From assembly GCA_002083555.1 (NCBI GenBank), contig MSXN01000003.1, positions 109,033-160,251 of the forward strand: a stretch of DNA of 51,219 nt, given 5' to 3'. Numbering within the stretch: position 1 is the first letter of the stretch; each line of letters starts with the position of its first letter. Below the pieces are notes generated by a model. The model ran no database searches. It worked only from the letters and a program-made list of their open reading frames with translations, and was not told where the DNA came from. A program made the translations under genes and the position numbers. This stretch comes from Nitrospira sp. ST-bin5 (GTDB lineage: Bacteria; Nitrospirota; Nitrospiria; Nitrospirales; Nitrospiraceae). This document shows positions 17,799 through 26,203 of this stretch, in pieces.

Positions 17799-18929
17799 TT
17801 ACTTGCGCTCCCGTGCCAGCCTGATCTGCTCAGTGAGGCAAACCGCCACCTGCTCGACCTGATCCACGGTGATCGCAGAATGAAACGGCAAGGCGAGGGT
17901 TCGATCGCTCGTATGCTCGGTAATGGGAAAATCACCAGCCTTGAACCCGAACGTGTTCTGATAGTGCCGCTGTAAGTGGATCGGGGCAAAATAGTTGTTG
18001 CATCCGATTCCCTGGTCCTTCAGCCCGCGTAGGATGGCATCCCGATCTTCACGTGAAAACCGATCGGCCAACCGCACCACATAGACAAACCAACTCATCC
18101 GGCCTTGTGCCGGCCCCTTCGGGATGATGAGCCCCTCTAGCGTCCCCAGCCTGTTGCCGTACAGTTCGGCGACCGCCGCCCGTTTGGACAAGAGCTCCTC
18201 CAACCGGGACAGCTGGGCAATGCCGAGCGCGCACTGAATATCGCTGAGCCGATAATTAAACCCCAATCTGGCATGTTCCAACCAGGCCTGCCCTTCATCT
18301 CTCCCCTGGTTGCGCATGCTCTTGCAGAGGGCTGCGAGATCATCGCGATCGGTCAGGATCATCCCGCCTTCGCCGGTGGTCATCTGCTTATTCGGATAGA
18401 AAGCAAAGCAGCCCGCCTCGCCGAATGTTCCCGCCCTTCGGCCGAACGCCTCAGCCCCGATCGCTTCACATGAATCCTCGATCACCAGCAGGCCTCTGCG
18501 TTTCGCAATGGCTTCAATACGATCCCATTCCGCACAGCGGCCGAAGACATCAACGCCTAGAATGGCCTTGGTCCGTGGGGTAATCGCCGCCTCAATCTTC
18601 GCAGGGTCAATGTTGTAGCTCTCCGGGTCGATATCGACAAACACCGGCCGAGCCCCTTCCATCAGGATGCAGTTGGCCGACGCGATGAAACTAAAGGGCG
18701 TGGTGATGACCTCATCGCCCTGACCGATGCCGAGGGCACGGACGATCAAGTGCAACGCGCTGGTTCCGCTGTTCACGGCAATCGCGTGCTTGACGCCGAC
18801 ATACTGTGCCATCGCGTGCTCGAATTCCGGCAACTTCGGACCTAAGCTTAGAAACGTCGATTCCATGACATCCAGCACGGCTTTCCGTTCAACCCACGTC
18901 AGGTCTGGCTGAGACAGCGGGATTTTCAT
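17799..18929 (-). CDS. DegT/DnrJ/EryC1 (PglE-like) PLP aminotransferase
   Basis: This enzyme transfers an amino group to C4 of a 4-keto-6-deoxy nucleotide sugar. It has the fold-type I signature with PLP-binding VIEDSCEAIGAE (Asp 152) and Schiff-base Lys 181 in AFYPNKQMTTGEGG. The N-terminal MKIPLSQPDLT fixes the start at 18929: a longer open frame runs 75 codons upstream, but that part overlaps the acetyltransferase gene and has no aminotransferase character. Four bases separate it from that gene. With the adjacent PglD- and PglC-like genes this matches the bacillosamine set. It is also the only such aminotransferase in the window, although the nonulosonate block would be expected to use one too. 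Confidence 0.92.
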   Translation of the reverse strand: MKIPLSQPDLTWVERKAVLDVMESTFLSLGPKLPEFEHAMAQYVGVKHAIAVNSGTSALHLIVRALGIGQGDEVITTPFSFIASANCILMEGARPVFVDIDPESYNIDPAKIEAAITPRTKAILGVDVFGRCAEWDRIEAIAKRRGLLVIEDSCEAIGAEAFGRRAGTFGEAGCFAFYPNKQMTTGEGGMILTDRDDLAALCKSMRNQGRDEGQAWLEHARLGFNYRLSDIQCALGIAQLSRLEELLSKRAAVAELYGNRLGTLEGLIIPKGPAQGRMSWFVYVVRLADRFSREDRDAILRGLKDQGIGCNNYFAPIHLQRHYQNTFGFKAGDFPITEHTSDRTLALPFHSAITVDQVEQVAVCLTEQIRLARERK

Positions 18930-18933
18930 TCCA

Positions 18934-19590
18934 TCAGAACCCAAGGGCCACCTCATTCTGTTTGATGATTCTGGCAGGATTGCCGACCGCCACGATCTTG
19001 TCAGGCAAGTTCTCCCGCACCACTGCTCCTGCTCCAACGATACAATGTTTCCCCACAGAGACATTGGGCAGCACCACAGCGCCAATTCCCAGGTGGGACG
19101 CCTCTCCAATAGACACACGGCCGGCCAGGTGGACTCCCGGGGACAGATGCACATGGGCCGCGATCCGACAATCGTGATCGATGGTAGCCCCGGTATTCAC
19201 GATCACGTTCTCGCCGATTTCAGCATCCACATTGACGACAACTCCGGCCACCACCAAGGTTCCCGCTCCAATCCTGACTCTGCTGCCGATGACGGCTGAC
19301 GGATGAATCGCCGAAATAGACCTGAATCCCATCCGCGCGACCTCTTCGCACACAAGCTTCCGGCGATAATTGTCGCCTAAGGCCACAATGACACCATCGA
19401 TGCCTGCTCCGCTCATTCCGGCGAGATCGTCTTTGTTCCCGAGCACCGAGTAGCCGCCTCGGACCGTTCCTTTCAGCTCCGCGCTATCATCAACGAGTCC
19501 CACGATCTGATAGATCCCCATCTGCTCGAGGACATCCACCACAACCTTGGCGTGCCCGCCTGCTCCAAATACAATGACTCGTTTCTTCAC
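18934..19590 (-). CDS. pglD: PglD/NeuD-like nucleotide-sugar N- or O-acetyltransferase
   Basis: This is a left-handed beta-helix acyltransferase. A small N-terminal Rossmann-like domain (VFGAGGHAKVVVDVLEQM) binds the nucleotide sugar. Hexapeptide repeats follow, with the catalytic His in GATIDHDCRIAAHVHLSPG. In the bacillosamine pathway it acetylates the 4-amino group of UDP-4-amino-trideoxy-GlcNAc. The 218-residue length is standard. The GTG start overlaps the upstream sugar-transferase stop by 4 bases (GTGA), and its stop is 4 bases before the aminotransferase start, giving the order C-D-E of the pgl set. Confidence 0.9.
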   Translation of the reverse strand: MKKRVIVFGAGGHAKVVVDVLEQMGIYQIVGLVDDSAELKGTVRGGYSVLGNKDDLAGMSGAGIDGVIVALGDNYRRKLVCEEVARMGFRSISAIHPSAVIGSRVRIGAGTLVVAGVVVNVDAEIGENVIVNTGATIDHDCRIAAHVHLSPGVHLAGRVSIGEASHLGIGAVVLPNVSVGKHCIVGAGAVVRENLPDKIVAVGNPARIIKQNEVALGF

Positions 19591-20213
19591 GGCTTCCTCT
19601 GAGAACCGAAATCGTCATTGACGCCCCCGGCGCCGTACAACCCCTCGCGACGGAGAAACACCCCGACGGTACGCCACAAGATCCGAAGATCAAGCCAGAG
19701 CGAAAAGTGGTCCACGTACCAGACATCCAGTTCGATGCGTTGAGACCATGGGAGCGCGTTCCGGCCGTTCACTTGGGCCCAACCGGTAATCCCGGGCTTC
19801 ATCTCCAACCGCCGCCGTTGAAACGGAGTGTACTGCGCGACCTGATATTCCAATGTCGGCCTCGGCCCGACGAGGCTCATGTCGCCTTTCAACACATTCA
19901 ACACCTGCGGCAGTTCGTCCAGGCTCCAATTCCGCAGCCACCCGCCTACCCAGGTGATCCGATCATCCGACTTCCCGACGGTCGTACCAAGCCCGAGCCG
20001 AATCGCATCCCGCACCATCGTACGGAACTTATACAACCGAAAAAGTTGCCCGTCCTTCCCAACCCGTTCCTGGATAAACAAAGCCGGCCACCCGCTGCTG
20101 ACGACAATGAAGAGTGACAGCCCGATGAGAAATGGGGAAAGCAGGAGGAGGAGCAAGGTCGCCACCACACGATCACTTCCGTGCTTCAGAATCAGTTGAG
20201 CGTCCCGACTCAC
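19587..20213 (-). CDS. pglC: PglC-like initiating phosphoglycosyl transferase
   Basis: This monotopic membrane enzyme moves a phospho-sugar from UDP-sugar to undecaprenyl phosphate, starting glycan assembly. One N-terminal hydrophobic re-entrant helix (VATLLLLLLSPFLIGLSLF) is followed by LYKFRTM, LDELPQVLNVLKGDMSLVGP with the catalytic Asp-Glu dyad, and KPGITGWAQVNGRN. At 208 residues it is the short PglC form without the extra N-terminal membrane domain of WbaP. With PglD- and PglE-like neighbours, the likely substrate is UDP-diacetamido-trideoxyhexose. Start GTG. Confidence 0.92.
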   Translation of the reverse strand: MSRDAQLILKHGSDRVVATLLLLLLSPFLIGLSLFIVVSSGWPALFIQERVGKDGQLFRLYKFRTMVRDAIRLGLGTTVGKSDDRITWVGGWLRNWSLDELPQVLNVLKGDMSLVGPRPTLEYQVAQYTPFQRRRLEMKPGITGWAQVNGRNALPWSQRIELDVWYVDHFSLWLDLRILWRTVGVFLRREGLYGAGGVNDDFGSQRKP

Positions 20214-21388
20214 AGGACGAATCCTTTTTGCGCCAGCAGCCGCCGATAATGCCCTTCGATCAGCTTACACATCCGGGACTGACTAAACAGTTGCTCGACC
20301 CGGCGCCGGCCCGCTTCACCAAATGTGCGCCGTTTCGCGTTATCGTTCAGCAATTCCAAGGTACGGACCGCAAACGCCTCGGGGTTATCGGCTGGAGCCA
20401 AATAGCCGGTGACTCCATCCTCCACAACCTCGGCAATGGGACCGATGTCGCTTCCGACCGTAGCTTTCCCCATGGCCATCGCTTCGGCAAACACCACGCC
20501 GAAACCCTCGCGTCTCGTCGGCAACACAAACAGATCCATGGCCTCCATCAACTCAGGGATATCTGTTCGATGACCGGCAAACACCACGTCCAGCCCGATC
20601 CCAATCGACTCGGCCAGCTGCTCCAGACTTTGGCGGAGCGGCCCCTCCCCGACAATCAGGAATTTCACATCCGTACGCTCAGTGCGAATGATGGCGGCCA
20701 TCCGAAGGAAACATTCCAACCCCTTGTCGGGAACTAACCGGGCCACAGTCCCGACAACCAGGGCCTCTGCCCCCAAACCGAGCGCGTCACGGAGAGTACC
20801 AGGTCCGCCAAGAGAAGGCGAGAATCGCGTCAGGTCCACGCCCATCGGCACGGTCACAATTCGGCCCGCGTCCTGAACGATCCCCTCCCGCAACCCGTCC
20901 TTTCGCACGCTCTCGGTGTCCACCATGATCAGATCCGTCCAGCCGGCCACCCATCGTTCGATCCAGATATACGCCCACTTCACCGGCCACGGCAGATAGG
21001 CATGAAAGGGAAACGCATGGGCCGTATGAATGATGACCGGGACACCGGCCAGCCGGGCGGCCAGCCGTCCGACAATGCCAGCCTTCGAGGTCTGCGTGTG
21101 AATCACATCCGGCTTGAATTCGCGGATCGCCCGACACAGTTGCCGAATGGCCAGAAAATCCTGGAACGGCCGAATCGTCCGTGGGATCGCAACTGAAAAC
21201 ACCTGGCATCCTTCGATGTTCCTGCTTCCCGGGGAGACCGGCCCATCCGCCGCCGCCCCCTGAGAGCAAGCGACAGCCGCCTCGTAGCCATGTCGAGACA
21301 AATAGCGTAGGACCGGCGCGATGAACGTCTGCGCCGTCAAGAAGATCGTGCACACATGCAGCACACGAATCGGCAGATTCCCTCCCAT
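20210..21388 (-). CDS. Glycosyltransferase family 4
   Basis: This is a GT-B fold retaining transferase. LPIRVLHVCTIF and FIAPVLRYLSRHGYEA form the N-terminal acceptor domain. VVGTVARLVPDKGLECFL and LPTRREGFGVVFAEAMAMGK form the donor site with the EX7E acidic residues. An open frame continues 79 codons upstream but has no homologous character and overlaps the YdcF-like gene, so I place the start at the ATG at 21388. The stop overlaps the PglC-like start by 4 bases. In pgl loci the GT4 beside pglC (PglA) adds the second sugar, and this gene is well placed for that job. Confidence 0.9.
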   Translation of the reverse strand: MGGNLPIRVLHVCTIFLTAQTFIAPVLRYLSRHGYEAAVACSQGAAADGPVSPGSRNIEGCQVFSVAIPRTIRPFQDFLAIRQLCRAIREFKPDVIHTQTSKAGIVGRLAARLAGVPVIIHTAHAFPFHAYLPWPVKWAYIWIERWVAGWTDLIMVDTESVRKDGLREGIVQDAGRIVTVPMGVDLTRFSPSLGGPGTLRDALGLGAEALVVGTVARLVPDKGLECFLRMAAIIRTERTDVKFLIVGEGPLRQSLEQLAESIGIGLDVVFAGHRTDIPELMEAMDLFVLPTRREGFGVVFAEAMAMGKATVGSDIGPIAEVVEDGVTGYLAPADNPEAFAVRTLELLNDNAKRRTFGEAGRRRVEQLFSQSRMCKLIEGHYRRLLAQKGFVL

Positions 21389-21437
21389 CAGGATCCCGCC
21401 CCTACTCGAGCGCCGTTCAAGGGCCAAGGCAGGAACA

Positions 21438-22130
21438 TCAAAACTCCGTGTAGATCCAAAAAAGGAGCCACTTAGCGGTCTCAAGGACCACCTGCCTGGC
21501 TGAATCCCGATCCTTCCACCATCGATCGACGACAAACCCGTCGTACGGCGACCCGACTGCGTGGATCTCGAGCTGCGAATGATCTTTGAGAATCCGGCGA
21601 AAGATGGCCTCGGACCGGCGCACATGAAACCGGCTCGTAACCAGCAAGAGGGAATGGATGTCCGGGCGTTGTCCGAGCAATTCGGCCACGGCCCGCGCCT
21701 CCTCTATTGTGCTCACAACCCCGTTCCCGAATAGCTCGATGTGATCGCTAGGCACCTCTTTTTGCAGAAGCACTGCTCGACTCACCTCCTCCTGGCGGGG
21801 ATAAGGCACTCCGAGAGCATCTAACTGCCGCAGTATCCGCTCACGCTCCGGGCGGGACAGCCAGACTCTTGGCACAAATCCATGATGATACAAGTCAGCT
21901 GCATAGAGCGCGCGGCTGAAATCCCCGGCTAGGACGATCCCGACATCCGCCTGCCTGGGAGGAGTCTCAACAACCAGAAGGGACGCGGCATAGACAAAGC
22001 AAAACATCGCGAGCACAAGGCCCGCCAGGCAGATTAGCGAAGCAAGGAGGGCGAGTTTTCTACGAGTCCACACAGATAAGGCAGCTTGATTGCACGTTGA
22101 CTGAAACGGACACCTGCAGGCCTCGCTCAC
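21438..22130 (-). CDS. YdcF/SanA/ElyC-like DUF218 membrane protein
   Basis: One N-terminal transmembrane helix (KLALLASLICLAGLVLAMFCFVY, in two overlapping parts: KLALLASLICLAG, LAGLVLAMFCFVY) is followed by a DUF218 domain with ADVGIVLAGDFSRALYAADLY, STIEEARAVAELL and LLVTSRFHVRRSEAIFRRIL. The Ser-Arg-Phe-His-x-Arg-Arg block is the family mark. DUF218 proteins are envelope proteins linked to undecaprenyl-carrier and peptidoglycan homeostasis, but their biochemical role is not settled. Start GTG at 22130, with another GTG about 19 codons in. It sits inside the glycan run, 49 bases before the GT4 gene. Confidence 0.82.
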   Translation of the reverse strand: MSEACRCPFQSTCNQAALSVWTRRKLALLASLICLAGLVLAMFCFVYAASLLVVETPPRQADVGIVLAGDFSRALYAADLYHHGFVPRVWLSRPERERILRQLDALGVPYPRQEEVSRAVLLQKEVPSDHIELFGNGVVSTIEEARAVAELLGQRPDIHSLLLVTSRFHVRRSEAIFRRILKDHSQLEIHAVGSPYDGFVVDRWWKDRDSARQVVLETAKWLLFWIYTEF

Positions 22131-22202
22131 CCGACATCAACACACTCGCGCCTTTAATTAGGATGGAGCAGAGGTGCAGGAGGCAAACAGGAGGGCTCCC
22201 GA

Positions 22203-23174
22203 TCATAGCTGACCGACAGATCGATACCATTGCACCGTCAAGTCTAGTCCCCTCTGATACCCATATGGAAACGGCGCCCCAAGCTCCGTGAGAAGCCTGT
22301 CTCCCCTGAAGATGGTTTTGCTGGATAGGGCGCGAACACGAGACAACGTCAACGGCGCTGACATTCCGAACATACGATTGAGGATCTCGCCGATTGCTCC
22401 AAGAGCATAGGCCGCCCATAGCGGGAACCGACGCCTGGGAGTCGGCACGCCCAAGACCTGGGCCATTGCTCGTACGAATTCAGACATCGGGACGGGATCC
22501 GCCGCAATATAGACCGCAGACCCGCTGACTGGAATTTCTGAGAGCCTCAATAACGATTCCACCACATCTCCGACATAGATATAATTTGCTACGCCGTGTT
22601 TTCCGAAGAACACAAACCTTTCCCGACGCACGACTCGCAACCAACTTAACAGACTGTCTCCTCCCCCCTCTTTCCGATCGCCAAAGACAATGGTGGGGCG
22701 GAGTATCACTCCCTCGATCTCTCTCAATCGGGCGTACTCTTGAACGATTCGCTCACCTTCAAGCTTGGTTTGCTCATAGAGCGACTGAGGGTGACATGGC
22801 GTGCCTTCCGTCACCATCCCTGTCCCCTTCGCTCCGATGACCCCGACGCTGCTTAAATGAACAACGCGCTTGACGCCGGCCTGCGCAGCCTGCTCCATCA
22901 ATCCTCGCACAGCCTCAATATTGATGGCTCTCATCAAGGAGGAGTCACGCAGCTCCGCAGCCAGGTTATAAATGAGGCCGACCCCCTTCATCGCGGCGGC
23001 CTGAACCCTCAGCTCTGTCAGACTGCCGACCACCACGTCGACCAGATCTCGCCATTCTGCCGGCAGCCGGGTCGGATCACGCGTCACCACCCTGATCGAT
23101 GCGCGCTGTTTAAGGAGTTTCGGTATGAGATGGCGCCCGATAAAACCTGTGGCGCCCGTGACTAAGACGACCAT
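22203..23174 (-). CDS. NAD-dependent epimerase/dehydratase (extended SDR)
   Basis: This is a nucleotide-sugar SDR of 323 residues. The GATGFIGRHLIPKLL dinucleotide loop, NLAAELRD, HLSSVGVIG and YEQTKLEGERIV (Tyr-x3-Lys) are all present. The C-terminus has VPTPRRRFPLWAAYALGAIGE, as found in the 3-beta-HSD-like and sugar-epimerase branch. The substrate cannot be deduced; reductase or epimerase activity on a 4-keto nucleotide sugar or a lipid-linked sugar is possible. ATG at 23174, 9 bases after the upstream glycosyltransferase. Confidence 0.8.
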   Translation of the reverse strand: MVVLVTGATGFIGRHLIPKLLKQRASIRVVTRDPTRLPAEWRDLVDVVVGSLTELRVQAAAMKGVGLIYNLAAELRDSSLMRAINIEAVRGLMEQAAQAGVKRVVHLSSVGVIGAKGTGMVTEGTPCHPQSLYEQTKLEGERIVQEYARLREIEGVILRPTIVFGDRKEGGGDSLLSWLRVVRRERFVFFGKHGVANYIYVGDVVESLLRLSEIPVSGSAVYIAADPVPMSEFVRAMAQVLGVPTPRRRFPLWAAYALGAIGEILNRMFGMSAPLTLSRVRALSSKTIFRGDRLLTELGAPFPYGYQRGLDLTVQWYRSVGQL

Positions 23175-23183
23175 GGCTAAATC

Positions 23184-24374
23184 TCAGGCATGCTTTCCTG
23201 CATTGCGTCGAGTCCGGAGCTTTTCTTCAATGAGCCCGGACATGGCTTCCACAATCGTCGTCCAGGCGTTCTTTCCCGCCACAGAGCGGAAATGTTCTTG
23301 CCGTTCCGGAGCATTGCCTTCGACAGCCTCGCGCAGCGCCGATGCAAATGTTGGGGCATCCCATGCCAGGCGCAACACTCCGTCAAACTCCTGGTTGTAA
23401 TCCACCAACTCGGGAAGTGGAGTGGCCACAACAGGCTTGCCCAGCGCCAGATATTCGTTCAGCTTGGCCGGATAGGTCGTTTCCGTATAGGCGTCACGGA
23501 CGTAGGGAATGATGCACACATCGAAGAAACGAACATATCGAGGCACCTCTCCATGGGGCTTCTGTCCCAGGAATCGAACGTTGGGAAGGCCTCGAAGAAC
23601 CTCGACATCCCGCACAATCGGCCCCACGAATACAAATTGAAAGTCAGGCATCGATGTGGCTACAGCCCGAATCAGTTCCAGATCTACCCACTCGTGAAGC
23701 GCGCCGACATACCCGACGATCGGTCCGTCGATCTCTTGAAGACCGTCCGGTTTTTCAAGTGTTCGCGCCGTCTCGAATAATTCAAGATTGACGCCCGCCC
23801 GAAACAAATGTGCAGAGGGATTGTGCCGGCTGGCCTGCACTCGCAATCGTCCGCTATTGGCCAAAACCAGGTCGCATCCTTCCAGCATGGCATCATTCGC
23901 CTCGATGAATGCCGGATGCGGACGAACAGCTTCGGCCGAAGACATGATCTGATAGATCGAGAGACTCGCCTTCGCGCGTCGCATCACATCGGCATTGAGA
24001 GGGGACGGGAAGTAGAACCAGAAAATGACATCCAGGTCAATCCGCTTCCCAAGCCATCCTTCTATTTTCCGGAATAAGATCCAGCGATTGATAAAACGGG
24101 CAACGCGAGAGTACGGAAATGGGAGCACCAGCGGGGAGTAAATTGTGAGTCCAGACGGTAACGGCGAGGACCGCTGCACGCCGGCAACTTTTCCCCTCAC
24201 CCGTTCCCAAATTCGCCGCCAGTCCGAGAACTTCACCGTACGTGTCCCGGTAGGCTGCACGTACAACACTCGATTGCCGGCCTTGGCCAGCCGAAGCATG
24301 ATTTCCTGCGTCGGCTGCCAGGTAAAATCCCATTCGCATCCGGCAAGACAGACAATGTTGAGACCTTTGAGCAT
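23184..24374 (-). CDS. Glycosyltransferase, GT-B fold (TuaH/WcfI-like)
   Basis: This 396-residue GT-B protein begins with CLAGCEWDFTWQPTQEIMLR and NRVLYVQPTG, a pattern I associate with TuaH-like transferases. The second domain has VGYVGALHEWVDLELI, FVFVGPIVRDVEVL, NVRFLGQKPHGEVPRYVRFF and YPAKLNEYLALGKPVVATPL, which form the donor site. The substrate is unknown. Start ATG at 24374, with the unusual GT-B-like gene ending 8 bases upstream. Confidence 0.84.
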   Translation of the reverse strand: MLKGLNIVCLAGCEWDFTWQPTQEIMLRLAKAGNRVLYVQPTGTRTVKFSDWRRIWERVRGKVAGVQRSSPLPSGLTIYSPLVLPFPYSRVARFINRWILFRKIEGWLGKRIDLDVIFWFYFPSPLNADVMRRAKASLSIYQIMSSAEAVRPHPAFIEANDAMLEGCDLVLANSGRLRVQASRHNPSAHLFRAGVNLELFETARTLEKPDGLQEIDGPIVGYVGALHEWVDLELIRAVATSMPDFQFVFVGPIVRDVEVLRGLPNVRFLGQKPHGEVPRYVRFFDVCIIPYVRDAYTETTYPAKLNEYLALGKPVVATPLPELVDYNQEFDGVLRLAWDAPTFASALREAVEGNAPERQEHFRSVAGKNAWTTIVEAMSGLIEEKLRTRRNAGKHA

Positions 24375-24382
24375 TGAACTCG

Positions 24383-26203
24383 CTATGCCTCGATGAAGAC
24401 CCGGAGACTCTTTTCATTCACGGGCGCCATATAGGCATCGACATAGGATCGTCCCTGCCGCTGTTTTTGTTCGTATAGCGCGTCGGATAATTCCCCGATC
24501 TCCGACAAAACAGGCGCAAGTTCACTCGGTTGTCGCGCGATCCATTTAAAGGCCGTCCACCCCTCCATCGGATCGGTGGGCAGGATTTCTCCAAGATCAA
24601 GGTAAACAGCTGGGATCCCCGCTCCCACGGCTTCCATCCCCAGTGTGGAAGAGGCATACAGCACCACGCCAGCCCACTCCAAATCTCGCCCGACAGCGCC
24701 CTTCGAAAGCGAATATGAAAATCTCGTCTGACCTTCAGGGAGGAGCCTGATCGCCTTTTCTAGTGGAAGTGTGGGATGGGGTCTGATGCGAATCTCCCAA
24801 TCATGACCCGCTCCTATCGCATCGTTCAAGAAACACAAGACTCGCAGATATTCGGTGACTCTGGCCCCCAAGGCGACAAGAATTCGCGGACGTGCTTCTT
24901 CGCGTGAACTCCGTATCGCAAGAGCACCGGTCTTCGGTTGCCTCAACGCACAGCCGACCCTCAGCAGAGCCTGAGGATGCCCATCCTGAATGAGCCGGTC
25001 ACGAGTGACCTCTCCAAACGCCACGATTACATCCGGCAAAGGTGTAATTTCCGCCTCGTTCTCCGCAAAGACAAAATTCGTATGACTGGCGGTAATTGAG
25101 GCATGCTGATACCCAATCATCCGTGCCCGCCTCGATACAGAACGCACTCCGAGCAACAGCATCTTCTCCCAGGCTCGATTCTCATAAGGATAGAGGTATC
25201 GGGCAGTCGGAGCCTCCGATGCCAAACGACGGGCACAGCGATAAATGTACAGGCTCCGGAAGACTTCGCCAGAAGCATGGGCATCCTTAACGGCATGCCT
25301 GACCAAATTCCCAATGCTCACCCCGCCGATCTCCGATGAAACTTTGAGAAATCGGCAAGCAAGAAAGCCACGCAATGCCTCCCACGTATTCCGAAAAATG
25401 TCATGGAGTTCAAGACCGGCATCAATTGAAATCCGCCTCACTGCATTCTGATTTTCTTGAAAGGCTTGGACAAGGGGCAGTGACTGTCCCTGTATGACAC
25501 CTGCCACCACCACAGGGGGAGTCTCACGGCCTAACCACTCCTCTAACTCGCCAAAATATGTATCCCGAAAACGCCCTTCAGAAGTGATCGAATGGGGATG
25601 GACCAAGGTAATCATGACCATGCTTGCCGCCCCCCCCGCAGGGGAACCTATATTCCTCCGGCCGGTCCGAAGCTTGAACCAAACACTCCTCGCCGCCAAA
25701 TACAGTATCGGCAGAAAAGACAGCCGAGTATGGATATGGCTCCAGGTCCATGCCGGTCTGACGGCATTCACAATCGCCACCCCTTCCGTGCGCCCCCAGG
25801 CCGCCACCTCCATTCCCAGTACGTCGCGGTCCGTGACCACGACAAGACATCCGTTCAGATTGCGGATCAGGTCCACAATCAGAACAAGGGAGAAGATATC
25901 CAGGCAGAGTTCGGACGAGATGGGGTTCTTCGTCGACAACGGCATCGCCCACCATTCACGAGAACCGAACTCAATATTCAACCGGCCGATCGCACTGACG
26001 TACTCAGAACGAAACCGGCCCGAGCGGCTCCGAAACAACTCCGCGCGGGGCAATTCTTCCGACAGCCCCCGACGCTCGCAAAACGCTCGAATCAAACAGC
26101 TTTCAGGAGACTCATGCAGGACAAGAAGCTGAACATGTTCGGGGGGAAGCCGGATATGGGACATCAGGGATTTTAAGTCCCGGCAAAGAATGACGGTCCT
26201 CAT
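24383..26203 (-). CDS. Large GT-B-like surface carbohydrate protein, function unknown
   Basis: The 606-residue product has no clear signal peptide. The C-terminal half resembles the CDP-glycerol transferase/capsule-transferase side of the GT-B fold: LVALGARVTEYLRVLCFL, IRIRPHPTLPLEKAIRLL and YASSTLGMEAVGAGIPAVYL. The middle has YLYPYENRAWEKMLLLGVRS and MIGYQHASITASHTN, typical of the large uncharacterised surface carbohydrate biosynthesis proteins seen in Leptospira-like loci. The start overlaps kdsD by 4 bases. I infer a transferase role, but no donor or acceptor can be named. Confidence 0.65.
   Translation of the reverse strand: MRTVILCRDLKSLMSHIRLPPEHVQLLVLHESPESCLIRAFCERRGLSEELPRAELFRSRSGRFRSEYVSAIGRLNIEFGSREWWAMPLSTKNPISSELCLDIFSLVLIVDLIRNLNGCLVVVTDRDVLGMEVAAWGRTEGVAIVNAVRPAWTWSHIHTRLSFLPILYLAARSVWFKLRTGRRNIGSPAGGAASMVMITLVHPHSITSEGRFRDTYFGELEEWLGRETPPVVVAGVIQGQSLPLVQAFQENQNAVRRISIDAGLELHDIFRNTWEALRGFLACRFLKVSSEIGGVSIGNLVRHAVKDAHASGEVFRSLYIYRCARRLASEAPTARYLYPYENRAWEKMLLLGVRSVSRRARMIGYQHASITASHTNFVFAENEAEITPLPDVIVAFGEVTRDRLIQDGHPQALLRVGCALRQPKTGALAIRSSREEARPRILVALGARVTEYLRVLCFLNDAIGAGHDWEIRIRPHPTLPLEKAIRLLPEGQTRFSYSLSKGAVGRDLEWAGVVLYASSTLGMEAVGAGIPAVYLDLGEILPTDPMEGWTAFKWIARQPSELAPVLSEIGELSDALYEQKQRQGRSYVDAYMAPVNEKSLRVFIEA

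Noticed and set aside
18930..19154. 75-codon N-terminal extension of the aminotransferase frame
   Set aside because: It overlaps the acetyltransferase gene, and aminotransferase homology begins only at the ATG at 18929.
21389..21625. 79-codon N-terminal extension of the GT4 frame
   Set aside because: It has no GT4 character and overlaps the YdcF-like gene; the ATG at 21388 gives a normal GT4 start.
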